DNA of 64,000 bases from Flavobacterium sp. UBA7680 (GTDB lineage: Bacteria; Bacteroidota; Bacteroidia; Flavobacteriales; Flavobacteriaceae), in the NCBI RefSeq assembly GCF_002482975.1, contig NZ_DLHA01000028.1, positions 124,001 through 188,000 of the forward strand, in the 5' to 3' direction. A program made the position numbers and the translations under genes. Below are positions 50,500 to 59,635 of this stretch, piece after piece (positions within the stretch are counted from its first letter, which is position 1; each line of letters starts with the position of its first letter). The notes under the pieces are model-generated. The model was not told the origin of the DNA, did no database searches, and saw only the letters and a list, made by a program, of their open reading frames with translations.

Positions 50500-51717
50500 A
50501 TGAGATTACACAGAAATTTAGTTTATACTACCATCGATTCTTTGAACGCGATTTTCAATGAAGGCGAATATGCAGATAAAGTGGTAGCAAGAGCATTAAA
50601 AAAAGACAAACGTTGGGGAAGTTCTGACAGGAAATTTGTTGCTGAAACGATATATGAAATTGTTCGCTGGAAACGTTTATATGCAGAAATTGCAGAAGTA
50701 AAAGAACCTTTCGACAGAGACAATTTATGGAGAATGTTTGCGGTTTGGGCAGTTTTAAGAGGATATCCAATTCCAGATTGGAGACAATTAGAAGGAACTC
50801 CAGAAAGAAAAATAAAAGGTCGTTTTGACGAACTTTCAAAAGTTAGAGCATTAAAAGAATCTATCCCGGACTGGATGGACGAATTAGGTGTAAAAGAACT
50901 TGGCGAAAAAGTATGGGCAAAAGAAATTGCTGCTCAAAATCAGCCTGCTAAAGTTATTTTAAGAACTAACACACTTAAAGGAACTAAAGAAAACCTGAGA
51001 AATACGTTGATGGATTTAAATATTGAAACAGAATATTTAAAAGATCAGCCTGAGGCTTTAGTTTTAAAAGAAAGAGCAAATGTATTTTTAACAGATGCTT
51101 TTAAACAAGGACTTTTCGAGGTTCAGGATGCTAACTCACAATTAGTTGCCGGTTTCCTTGATGTTAAACCCGGAATGCGTGTTGTTGATACTTGTGCCGG
51201 AGCGGGAGGAAAAACATTGCACATTGCTTCTTTAATGGAAAATAAAGGACAATTAATTGCAATGGATTTGTACGAAAGTAAACTAAAACAATTGAAATTA
51301 AGAGCAAAAAGAAATGGTGCTTTTAATATTGAATACCGTATTATTGACACTACAAAAGTGATCAAAAAACTACATGAAAGAGCAGACCGTGTTTTAATTG
51401 ATGCGCCATGCAGCGGTTTAGGTGTTTTAAAAAGAAATCCTGATGCTAAATGGAAATTACAGCCAGAATTTATCGATAACATTCGTAAAGTTCAGAGTGA
51501 AGTTTTAGAGAGCTATTCTAAAATTGTAAAACCAGGCGGGAAATTAGTTTACGCAACTTGTTCTGTTTTACCATCAGAAAATCAGGAACAAGTAGAGAAA
51601 TTCTTAAAAACAGATATCGGAAAAGAATTTACGTTTATTCAGGATCGTAAAATACTGGCTTCAGAATCTGGTTTTGATGGGTTTTATATGGCATTATTAG
51701 AGCGTAAAACAAAATAA
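50500..51717 (+). CDS. RsmB/NOP2-family RNA m5C methyltransferase
   Basis: A 405-residue protein. An N-terminal helical NusB-like/RNA-binding part is followed by the SAM domain: VVDTCAGAGGKTLHIASLM (motif I), DLYESKL, RVLIDAPCSGLGVLKRNPD (with the motif IV cysteine) and GGKLVYATCSVLPSENQEQVEKFL (motif VI with the catalytic cysteine). Both cysteines needed for C5 methylation are present. The target is probably 16S rRNA or tRNA cytosine; sequence alone does not decide. Confidence 0.92.
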   Translation: MRLHRNLVYTTIDSLNAIFNEGEYADKVVARALKKDKRWGSSDRKFVAETIYEIVRWKRLYAEIAEVKEPFDRDNLWRMFAVWAVLRGYPIPDWRQLEGTPERKIKGRFDELSKVRALKESIPDWMDELGVKELGEKVWAKEIAAQNQPAKVILRTNTLKGTKENLRNTLMDLNIETEYLKDQPEALVLKERANVFLTDAFKQGLFEVQDANSQLVAGFLDVKPGMRVVDTCAGAGGKTLHIASLMENKGQLIAMDLYESKLKQLKLRAKRNGAFNIEYRIIDTTKVIKKLHERADRVLIDAPCSGLGVLKRNPDAKWKLQPEFIDNIRKVQSEVLESYSKIVKPGGKLVYATCSVLPSENQEQVEKFLKTDIGKEFTFIQDRKILASESGFDGFYMALLERKTK

Positions 51718-51720
51718 AAA

Positions 51721-52225
51721 TTCAATATTTTAAATTCTAATATTTTAAATTCCAAATTCCAATTTTATAGTTGGGATTTGGAATTTTTATTTTTGAATAT
51801 TTTTCTCCCATAATTTGTTTAGTCCCTACGGGACAACTTTATCGGTACTCACTTTTTTTCTACCGATATTAAATCTCTACGAGATATTCTTAAAAATCTA
51901 TTTTTTAGCAAATTATTATTTCTTTAAACTCCATTAGGAGTTAAATATCGGTAACAAAAAATACCTACTCCCAATATCTCGTAGAGATTTAATATCGGTA
52001 AAAAACACAGAAGACGACATCAACATTTGTCCCGTAGGGACTTAACACTACGCATAAAAAAATCCAATCCTCCTTATTTGTCATTTCGACCGAAGGGAGA
52101 AATCGCACTAGTGGGTCGGCAAAGATTGGCGATTTCTGTGCGGAATTACTAGTGCGATTTCTCCCTTCGGTCGAAATGACAAGATTGCGAAAAATTGGGA
52201 TTTGGGATTTAAAATATTGATTTTT
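51721..52225. repeat. Nested inverted-repeat spacer
   Basis: About 500 bp without a gene, made of nested inverted repeats. 51821-51836 pairs with 52027-52042 (AGTCCCTACGGGACAA type, 16 bp). 51861-51888 pairs with 51973-52000 (TACCGATATTAAATCTCTAC type, 28 bp). 52079-52112 pairs with 52148-52181 (CATTTCGACCGAAGGGAGAA type, 34 bp). These words are common dispersed repeats in Flavobacteriaceae. The outer flanks are 'aaattccaaattcc' words. Confidence 0.7.
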
Positions 52226-52227
52226 TC

Positions 52228-53268
52228 TTATCTTAAACTCGACTTACGTAATAACTTCCCATTTTCGTTTTCCTTAAACTTCGGAACAAAAACAATTTCT
52301 TTAGGCTTTTCGAATTTCCCTAAAACATCAAAAAAGTCAGCAGAGAAATCATATTTCTCACCTTCAATTACTAAAATCAGTTTTTCACCTAAAACAGTAT
52401 CGGGAACACCCGTTACAAAAAAGCGGTTACTAATTCTGCCAATTAACTTTGCTTCAATCTGCTCCGGAATCAGCTTTACTCCTCCACTATTAATGACATT
52501 ATCGATTCTTCCTAAAAATACAAACTGATTTTCATTTACTAAATCAACTAAATCATTAGTAACAATTGGCTCATCAGAAATAGAAGAAACATAAATTACC
52601 AGACAGCCTCGATCGTCTTTTTCAATTTTTACATTTGGCAAAATTGTAAAAGCACTTTCTCCTACCCTTTTAGCCGCAATATGCGTTATCGTTTCGGTCA
52701 TTCCGTACGTTTCGTAAATCTCTGTTTTAAAGGGTAAAAGTTTCTCTATAAGGTCGCTGTCTGTTTTTGCTCCGCCAATAATTAACTTTTTGATATTTGT
52801 TAATTTTCCAAGTGAATTCTGAACCTGTAAAGGAACCATCGCAGCAAAATCGTATTGTTTATTATTGTAGGCTAATGGTTCTGTACTCGGAACTACAACA
52901 TCCAATTCTAAACCTAAAATCAAACTGCGAACCAACATCATTTTACCTGCAATAAATTGAGTTGGCAGACAAAGCAAAGCTTTATTCCCCGGTTCTAAAC
53001 CAAAGAAATCTCCCGTCGCTAATGCAGACTGAATCATAGCTTGTTTTTCTAATCTAACTAATTTAGGAAGTCCAGTTGTTCCAGAAGTTGTCATTTCGAT
53101 ATAATCTTTGTGATCAAACCAATCAAGGAAAAATTCCCCAATAGCTCGCTCGTACAAATCACCTTCTTTAATAAAACTATATCCAATTCGGCACAAATCT
53201 GCAGCGTTTAAATGATAGCCATCAAGTTTAAAATAATTATGTACATTTTTATGTGTTAAGTTTGGCAT
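52228..53268 (-). CDS. menE: O-succinylbenzoate--CoA ligase-like AMP-binding enzyme (MenE)
   Basis: A 346-residue ANL-family enzyme. The P-loop-like motif is TTSGTTGLPKLV, and later parts include YETYGMTETITHIAAK, FLGRIDNVINSGGVKLIPEQIEAKL and the C-terminal lysine in ENGKLLRK. It is shorter than usual acyl-CoA synthetases, as is typical of Bacteroidota MenE. It would activate o-succinylbenzoate for menaquinone synthesis. No other men genes are in the window, so the call rests on family shape. Confidence 0.8.
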   Translation of the reverse strand: MPNLTHKNVHNYFKLDGYHLNAADLCRIGYSFIKEGDLYERAIGEFFLDWFDHKDYIEMTTSGTTGLPKLVRLEKQAMIQSALATGDFFGLEPGNKALLCLPTQFIAGKMMLVRSLILGLELDVVVPSTEPLAYNNKQYDFAAMVPLQVQNSLGKLTNIKKLIIGGAKTDSDLIEKLLPFKTEIYETYGMTETITHIAAKRVGESAFTILPNVKIEKDDRGCLVIYVSSISDEPIVTNDLVDLVNENQFVFLGRIDNVINSGGVKLIPEQIEAKLIGRISNRFFVTGVPDTVLGEKLILVIEGEKYDFSADFFDVLGKFEKPKEIVFVPKFKENENGKLLRKSSLR

Positions 53269-53275
53269 GATCCTG

Positions 53276-54229
53276 TTAGTTTAAATTTAAAAATTCTGAC
53301 ACCTCATTATCTGATTCATCAATTTTACCCGTTAATTTCTCTTTCCAATTCGTCCATTTGTACTTTTTACTAAAAATAAAAAGCAAAATAGGGTAAACAA
53401 TTACAACCGGTAAAATTACATCAGCACCGGCTGAAGGTTCTGACATATCTTTAAAAATAGAATGTGTTTGAAAAACCGACCAATCTGAAGTTACCAATAA
53501 AGCCCCAATAAGATTATTTGCCGCATGGAAGCCCAGAGCCAGTTCCATTCCGTCATCCATTAAAGTAATAATTCCGAGGAACAATCCTGTTCCTATATAA
53601 TACACCATGATAATATATCCCATCTTAGTCACTTCGGGATTAAGAATATGCATGGAACCAAATATCAGTGAAGTCATAACTAACGGAAACCATCTGTTTT
53701 TGTCCAGATTAGCGAAACCCTGCATCAAATATCCTCTAAAAACATATTCTTCTGTACTGGTTTGAATGGGAATCAAAATTGTTCCTATAACTGCTAAAAT
53801 CAAAAAAGGAACTAATTTAAAATTCCAGACAAATTTTTCCGGAGATTGAAAATAGAGTACAAAAAAACTGATTACCGAAAATAAAGCCCAAAGCACGAAA
53901 GAAAATAAAATTCTGTTCCAATCTACTTTTTTTCGTCCTGTTGTTACCGATAAAAGCGTTTGATGGTGCATATATTTTACCACAAAATATATTCCGGCAA
54001 AAGCAAAAACAAACGAAAGCATTACTAAAAATAAGGTAAGATTGGGCTGAAACATTTTTAAAGCCAAATCATTGTCAGTTGGGAAAACGGCATTTTCTTT
54101 AAAACTTTTATAAAGAACCGCAATAGAAAAAGGAATTTGACCTACAAATGAAGCTGTAATAATAAAAACAGATCCTAAAAGATATTTCCAAAAATGATTT
54201 TGAGGTTTAACTCCTTGCTCTAAAAACAT
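53276..54229 (-). CDS. CPBP-family intramembrane metalloprotease (CAAX protease-like)
   Basis: A 317-residue protein with about eight membrane helices. The Abi/CPBP signature is present: TEEYVFRGYLMQG (EE-x3-R), FGSMHILNP (F-x3-H) and LALGFHAANNLIGAL (H-x3-N). These coordinate zinc in the membrane. It is 7 bp downstream-adjacent to menE on the same strand. Substrate unknown. Confidence 0.88.
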   Translation of the reverse strand: MFLEQGVKPQNHFWKYLLGSVFIITASFVGQIPFSIAVLYKSFKENAVFPTDNDLALKMFQPNLTLFLVMLSFVFAFAGIYFVVKYMHHQTLLSVTTGRKKVDWNRILFSFVLWALFSVISFFVLYFQSPEKFVWNFKLVPFLILAVIGTILIPIQTSTEEYVFRGYLMQGFANLDKNRWFPLVMTSLIFGSMHILNPEVTKMGYIIMVYYIGTGLFLGIITLMDDGMELALGFHAANNLIGALLVTSDWSVFQTHSIFKDMSEPSAGADVILPVVIVYPILLFIFSKKYKWTNWKEKLTGKIDESDNEVSEFLNLN

Positions 54230-54344
54230 ATATTTAAAAATTTTAAAATGAGAATTCGATTTAAATAGGAAATCCTATTTTTGTTGTACTAAATAACGAC
54301 TGTTTTTAGCAGATCTTATTCTAGCAGACTTTAAATATAAGAAA

Positions 54345-54689
54345 ATGATACAAATTTACCATAATCCGCGCTGTGGAAAATCGAGAAGCTGTTTGGCATT
54401 TATTGAAGATACCAAACAAGAATATGAGATAATTCCTTATTTAACGGACACTCCGAGTTTTGAGGAGCTAAAAAAACTTCTTAAAGAATTAAATATTCAG
54501 CCAAATGAATTGGTTAGAACCAAAGAAAAAATCTGGATTGAAAATTACAAAGGAAAAGATTTGAACGATGACCAAACTATTCAGGCAATGGTAGATAATC
54601 CTATTTTAATAGAAAGACCTATTGTTGTAAAAGACGGTAAAGCAATTATTGGAAGAGATTTAGACAAAGTTGCCTCTTTTTTAGATTGA
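54345..54689 (+). CDS. arsC: ArsC/Spx-family arsenate reductase-like protein
   Basis: A 114-residue thioredoxin-fold protein. The catalytic cysteine is in YHNPRCGKSRSCLAFIE. The conserved Arg region is LIERPIVVKDGKAIIGRDLDKVASFL. It reduces arsenate in glutaredoxin-linked ArsC enzymes. No ars operon is nearby, so a housekeeping thiol-reductase role is equally possible. Confidence 0.88.
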   Translation: MIQIYHNPRCGKSRSCLAFIEDTKQEYEIIPYLTDTPSFEELKKLLKELNIQPNELVRTKEKIWIENYKGKDLNDDQTIQAMVDNPILIERPIVVKDGKAIIGRDLDKVASFLD

Positions 54690-54760
54690 TTATAAAATGA
54701 TCAATTAACATTTTTTTGTGATCTTTCTCTTTAAACCAAAAGGTACATTTGCCGTCTAAG

Positions 54761-57295
54761 ATGAAAAGAAACCAGAAAAAAATGAAACAAATCAATTTTG
54801 TTGTAATGCTCGTGATGCTTTTTACAGGCTTTTACAACTATGCACAACAAGGTCCACCAGCAAGAAATAAGGTTAAAGTTACCGGAAAAGTTTTCGAAAA
54901 AGTAAGCAAGCAGCCGCTTGAATATGCTACTATTTCGATCATGGCTCCAAATGACACAAAAGTTATTGCAGGCGGAATAACTAACCCGAAAGGTGAATTT
55001 GAAGTAGCTGTTGCTCCGGGAACTTATGATATAAAAGTAGAATTCATTTCGTTTAAATCGACTGAAATTAAACAAAAAAGCATTCAGGAAGACACCAATT
55101 TAGGTGTCGTAAATTTATCTGAAGATGCTGCACAATTAAATGAAGTTGTCGTTCGTGCCGAAAAATCATCTGTAGAAATTAAACTGGATAAAAAAGTTTA
55201 CAATGTTGGTCAGGATATGATGGTAAAAGGTGGAACAGTAAGTGATGTTCTAGACAACGTACCATCTGTTTCTGTTGATACCGAAGGAAATGTAAGTTTA
55301 AGAGGAAGTGATAATATCCGAATTTTAATTGACGGAAGACCTTCAAACGCGATAAATGTTGCCGAAGCTTTGCGTCAGCTTCCGGCAGATGCCATTGACA
55401 AGGTTGAAGTTATTACCAATCCATCTGCTCGTTATGATGCCGAAGGTGGATCAGGAATTATCAATATCATTCTTAAAAAAGGAAAAAATCAAGGTTTAAA
55501 CGGAACTTTTATTGCTTCGACAGGACTTCCTGAAACCTACGGTTTAAGCGGAAATTTAAATTATAAAACAGAGAAATTAAACTACTTCACAACTCTTGGC
55601 TACAACCGCAGAACAAGTGAAGGTGCAGGTTTAACTAATACATCCTATTTAAATGCTGACGGAACTCCAAAAGGATATCTTGACGAAGATCGTGATACTA
55701 AAAGAACTTCTGACGGATTTAACGGAAGAGCTGGTATAGAATGGACTGTTGCTCCAAATACGTTTTGGACAAATGCCATTAATTATCAAAAAAGTTCAGG
55801 TGACACAAGAGATTTCATCACGTATAGTAATTTTGGCGCAGCACATGATTTCACAGGTAATTCATACCGATTAAATGATGGTGTTACAGGAAGTGAAAGC
55901 GTAGAATATACGTCAAACTTAATTAAAAATTTCAACGATAAAGGGCACAAACTTACCGCTGATTTATCGATCTCAAGAAATTCAGACGATAGTAATAGTT
56001 TCATTACAGCATCACCAAATTTCAATAGTACATTGAACGATCAGGTTCAGAAACAAGTACAATTACAAGCAGATTATGTATTACCATTAGGTAAAGGAAG
56101 CCAGTTTGAAGCCGGATATAAAGGAAGTTTTGGTGATTTGAACAACGAATATGTAATAACCGACAATCAGGGTAACCCAGATCCAAAATTATCAAATACT
56201 TTAGAATACAAGGAAAACATAAATGCAATTTACACGCAATACGGTTTCAAAGTTAATAAGTTCTCTTATTTATTTGGATTACGTTGGGAAGACACTAATA
56301 TTCAGGTAAATCTATTAGATAGTAACGATTTCAACACTAAAAAATACAACAACTTATTTCCAAGTGCTTTTATTAGTTACGAAATTTCAGATCAAAGTAA
56401 CTTCACAGCAAGTTACAGTAAGCGTTTATCAAGACCTAGAGGACGTTTCATGAATCCTGCAACAAACTATTCTAGTAATGTTAATATTTTTCAAGGAAAT
56501 CCGGACTTAGATCCATCTTTGACAGACAAATACGATATTGGATACATCAAACGTTGGAAAAAATTAACCTTTAATACCTCTGCATATTTCGAAAACACAA
56601 AAGACGTTTTCAGTTTCGTGAGAACTCCAACAGGTGACGTTGTAACTCCTGATGGTGATGTTGTAACTCCTACACCGGCTAATCCAGTTGATGGAATTCC
56701 TGTTATTTTAAGCCGTCCAATTAACTTAGGAAGAGAGCAAAAATTTGGTTTTGAGTTTACTCTTAATTATACACCTTTCAAAGTATGGAGAATTAACAGT
56801 AACTTCAACTTTTACAACGTAAAAACTACCGGAGAAAATACTTATATAGATACTAAAGGAAATACAGTTGTACAAGATCTGGATAATCAAGCTAATACAT
56901 GGTTTGCCAGAATCAACTCAAAATTAACGTTACCATACAAAATAGACTGGCAGTTAAGTGCTGTTTACAATGGCGAACAAAAAACGGCTCAAGGTAAAAA
57001 TTTAGGTCAATTTGGTATGAATACAGCGTTTAGTAAAGATGTTTTAAAAGACAAAGCAACAATTGCATTCAATATTAGCGATATTTTCAACTCACGTATC
57101 ATGAAGTCCTACACCTATCTGGAAAATGATGTAACACATGAAAATCAAAAAGCTTACAGCGAAATGCAGTTCCGTAAACGTCAATTCAATTTATCATTTA
57201 CGTATCGCTTTAACAAAGCAAAAAGTGATAGAGATAAAAACGCACAGCCTAAAAATGACGGCGGCGGAGAAGGTGGCGGAGATTTCCCGGGCTAA
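54761..57295 (+). CDS. TonB-dependent-receptor-like outer-membrane protein (OMP_b-brl_3)
   Basis: An 844-residue protein started at ATG 54761 (MKRNQKKMKQINF); ATG 54782 is an alternative. A signal peptide is followed by a carboxypeptidase-like beta-sandwich (VTGKVFEKVSKQPLEYATIS), a plug domain (GGTVSDVLDNVPSVSVDTEGNVSLRGSDNIRILIDGRP) and a long beta-barrel of the outer-membrane-beta-barrel-protein-3 type. The tail is Gly-rich (NDGGGEGGGDFPG). The cargo is unknown. No SusD-like partner gene follows, so it is not a SusCD system. Confidence 0.9.
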   Translation: MKRNQKKMKQINFVVMLVMLFTGFYNYAQQGPPARNKVKVTGKVFEKVSKQPLEYATISIMAPNDTKVIAGGITNPKGEFEVAVAPGTYDIKVEFISFKSTEIKQKSIQEDTNLGVVNLSEDAAQLNEVVVRAEKSSVEIKLDKKVYNVGQDMMVKGGTVSDVLDNVPSVSVDTEGNVSLRGSDNIRILIDGRPSNAINVAEALRQLPADAIDKVEVITNPSARYDAEGGSGIINIILKKGKNQGLNGTFIASTGLPETYGLSGNLNYKTEKLNYFTTLGYNRRTSEGAGLTNTSYLNADGTPKGYLDEDRDTKRTSDGFNGRAGIEWTVAPNTFWTNAINYQKSSGDTRDFITYSNFGAAHDFTGNSYRLNDGVTGSESVEYTSNLIKNFNDKGHKLTADLSISRNSDDSNSFITASPNFNSTLNDQVQKQVQLQADYVLPLGKGSQFEAGYKGSFGDLNNEYVITDNQGNPDPKLSNTLEYKENINAIYTQYGFKVNKFSYLFGLRWEDTNIQVNLLDSNDFNTKKYNNLFPSAFISYEISDQSNFTASYSKRLSRPRGRFMNPATNYSSNVNIFQGNPDLDPSLTDKYDIGYIKRWKKLTFNTSAYFENTKDVFSFVRTPTGDVVTPDGDVVTPTPANPVDGIPVILSRPINLGREQKFGFEFTLNYTPFKVWRINSNFNFYNVKTTGENTYIDTKGNTVVQDLDNQANTWFARINSKLTLPYKIDWQLSAVYNGEQKTAQGKNLGQFGMNTAFSKDVLKDKATIAFNISDIFNSRIMKSYTYLENDVTHENQKAYSEMQFRKRQFNLSFTYRFNKAKSDRDKNAQPKNDGGGEGGGDFPG

Positions 57296-57299
57296 CGTA

Positions 57300-57424
57300 A
57301 GTTAAATTCCAATATTAAAAAATCCCAAATTCCAATTTCACTGGATAAATTTCAATACTAAAAATCCCAAATTCCAATTGATTAACCCTCATTGGAATTT
57401 GGGATTTTTTATTGGAATTTATTT
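57300..57424. repeat. 'aaattccaa' inverted spacer repeat
   Basis: Several copies of CCCAAATTCCAAT and of its complement ATTGGAATTTGGG surround the end of the receptor gene and form a hairpin. The same words occur at 51750-51785. No gene. Confidence 0.5.
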
Positions 57425-57432
57425 TTAGACAT

Positions 57433-57464
57433 AAAAAAAAGGACTCGTTTTCACGAATCCTTTT
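57433..57464 (-). terminator. Terminator of the 57-residue membrane protein gene
   Basis: Hairpin AAAGGACTCGT/ACGAATCCTTT with a T run on the minus strand, just after the stop of the small gene. Confidence 0.75.
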
Positions 57465-57480
57465 ATGAAATCAATTCAAA

Positions 57481-57654
57481 TTAAATTGATTGTTCTTCTT
57501 GTCTTTTTTTAGCTCTCTTTTCTTTGAACATTTCCCAGCTAGCTCCCGTAACCCAATAAGATACGAAACCAACCAAGAAAAACATTAACCAAAACCCTAT
57601 AGTTAGTATGGTTAAGAAAAGTAAAAAGCCTAAGTACTGTGAAAATTCAAACAT
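57481..57654 (-). CDS. Small membrane protein (57 residues)
   Basis: ATG 57654 opens MFEFSQYLGFLLFLTILTIG, followed by a second hydrophobic stretch and a basic tail (FKEKRAKKRQEEQSI). Two short membrane helices with a cytoplasmic positive tail are likely. A terminator follows the stop codon, so this is a real transcription unit. Function unknown. Confidence 0.7.
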   Translation of the reverse strand: MFEFSQYLGFLLFLTILTIGFWLMFFLVGFVSYWVTGASWEMFKEKRAKKRQEEQSI

Positions 57655-57895
57655 GTTTTCCGGAATTTTTGAATGTTACCACAAATGTAGGCTATATATT
57701 TCTCCTCAGCAATAAAATCTAAATCAATTTTCGTGAAATAACATTTATCCGTATATTTATACTCATTTTAAATAAGCTTATTTTTTGATAAATTATTCAA
57801 CTATCTAAATTAGAAGAACATGAGTATTTTCAGGAGCTATTTCCCGCTATCCGTTACAAACGAAGTTCACTGAACTCCGATTAAAATAAATGTTT

Positions 57896-57948
57896 AGTGA
57901 AGTAATCTTTTATGTTTTTAAAGAAAAAACATAAAAGATTACTTCACT
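57896..57948. repeat. Perfect 24-bp inverted repeat upstream of fumC
   Basis: 57896-57919 (AGTGAAGTAATCTTTTATGT plus TTTT) and 57925-57948 are exact reverse complements with a 5-nt loop. The surrounding 57655-58126 has no gene. It holds the words GGAGCTATTTCCCGCTATCC and CGGGGCTAGAATCC, known to me as a common flavobacterial spacer element, and otherwise only the fumC leader. Confidence 0.65.
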
Positions 57949-58126
57949 CCTATCGGGGCTAGAATCCGTATTCAAAAGAAAATTTAAACACCAAAACATA
58001 AAATCCGTTTCAATCCGAGTCTTTACGAAGTAAATCAGCGTCATCCGCGTTCCTTTACCCAAGCAGAATACAACTAACATTTCACATTAACAAAATACAT
58101 TTTTACAAACAACATATTTACACAAA

Positions 58127-59512
58127 ATGAAATACAGAATAGAAAAAGACACCATGGGCGAAGTTCAAGTCCCTGCCGATAAGTATTGGGGTGCACAAAC
58201 AGAACGTTCCAGAAATAATTTCAAAATTGGAAATGTAGCTTCGATGCCGCAGGAAATCATCGAAGGATTTGCTTACCTAAAAAAAGCCGCGGCTTATGCC
58301 AACTTTGATTTAGGAGTTTTACCAATTGAGAAAAGAGATGCAATTGCAGCTGTATGCGACGAAATTCTGGAAGGTAAATTAGACGATCAATTTCCATTAG
58401 TTATTTGGCAGACAGGTTCAGGTACGCAAAGTAACATGAACGTAAACGAAGTAATTGCTAACCGCGCTCAGGTTTTAAAAGGTTTTGAAATTGGCGAAGG
58501 CGAACAATTTATCAAAGCAAATGATGATGTAAATAAATCTCAGTCATCAAATGATACTTTCCCAACCGGAATGCACATTGCAGCTTACAAAATGGTGGTA
58601 GAAACTACAATTCCCGGAGTTGAGAAACTACACGCAACTTTAGTAAAAAAAGCAAATGAATTTAAAGACGTTGTAAAAATCGGGCGTACACATTTAATGG
58701 ATGCAACGCCTTTAACGCTTGGACAGGAAATTTCAGGATATGCAGCGCAGCTAGCTTTCGGATTAAAAGCACTTAAAAATACTTTAGCCCATTTATCTGA
58801 AATCGCTTTAGGCGGAACCGCAGTTGGAACCGGATTAAATACACCAAAAGGTTACGACGTAAAAGTTGCCGAATATATCTCTCAGTTTACCAAACATCCT
58901 TTTATTACTGCCGAAAACAAATTTGAAGCTTTGGCTGCACACGACGCAATCGTGGAAACACACGGAGCATTAAAACAATTGGCTGTTTCCTTAAACAAAA
59001 TTGCCAATGATGTTAGAATGTTAGCTTCTGGACCTCGTTCAGGAATTGGAGAAATTCATATTCCTGAAAACGAACCAGGATCTTCTATTATGCCTGGAAA
59101 AGTCAACCCAACACAATGTGAAGCACTAACAATGGTTTGCGCCCAAGTTATCGGAAATGATATGGCAATTGCAGTTGGCGGAATGCAGGGACATTATGAA
59201 TTGAATGTTTTTAAACCAGTCATGGCAGCAAACTTTCTTCAATCGGCACGTTTGCTTGGAGACGCCTGTGTTTCATTTGACGAACATTGCGCACAAGGAA
59301 TTGAACCAAACCATAAACGTATTAAAGAATTGGTAGATAATTCTTTAATGCTTGTAACCGCTTTAAACACAAAAATCGGTTATTACAAAGCTGCCGAAAT
59401 TGCTCAAACCGCTCACAAAAACGGAACTACACTTAAAGAAGAAGCGGTTCGTTTAGGCTACGTTTCCCCTGAAGATTTTGACGCTTGGGTAAAACCGGAA
59501 GAAATGGTTTAG
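58127..59512 (+). CDS. fumC: Class II fumarate hydratase
   Basis: A 461-residue enzyme of the TCA cycle that interconverts fumarate and malate without an iron-sulfur cluster. Landmarks: WGAQTERSRNNFKIG, the substrate loop QTGSGTQSNMNVNEVIANRA, RTHLMDATPLTLGQE, and the superfamily signature GSSIMPGKVNPTQCE, whose loop contains the catalytic serine. Length is normal. Terminator follows. Confidence 0.96.
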   Translation: MKYRIEKDTMGEVQVPADKYWGAQTERSRNNFKIGNVASMPQEIIEGFAYLKKAAAYANFDLGVLPIEKRDAIAAVCDEILEGKLDDQFPLVIWQTGSGTQSNMNVNEVIANRAQVLKGFEIGEGEQFIKANDDVNKSQSSNDTFPTGMHIAAYKMVVETTIPGVEKLHATLVKKANEFKDVVKIGRTHLMDATPLTLGQEISGYAAQLAFGLKALKNTLAHLSEIALGGTAVGTGLNTPKGYDVKVAEYISQFTKHPFITAENKFEALAAHDAIVETHGALKQLAVSLNKIANDVRMLASGPRSGIGEIHIPENEPGSSIMPGKVNPTQCEALTMVCAQVIGNDMAIAVGGMQGHYELNVFKPVMAANFLQSARLLGDACVSFDEHCAQGIEPNHKRIKELVDNSLMLVTALNTKIGYYKAAEIAQTAHKNGTTLKEEAVRLGYVSPEDFDAWVKPEEMV

Positions 59513-59566
59513 TTTAATGGTGAATTGTTAATGGTGAATTATTAATTTTTTCAACCTAATTATATT

Positions 59567-59601
59567 AAAAAGAGCTTTCTAAAATTTAGAAAGCTCTTTT
59601 T
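59567..59601. terminator. Bidirectional terminator after fumC
   Basis: Perfect stem AAAAAGAGCTTTCTAAA/TTTAGAAAGCTCTTTTT between convergent genes. It is flanked by complementary 'gaattgttaat/attaacaattc' words. Confidence 0.85.
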
Positions 59602-59635
59602 AATTAATTAACAATTTATAATTAACAATTCACAA

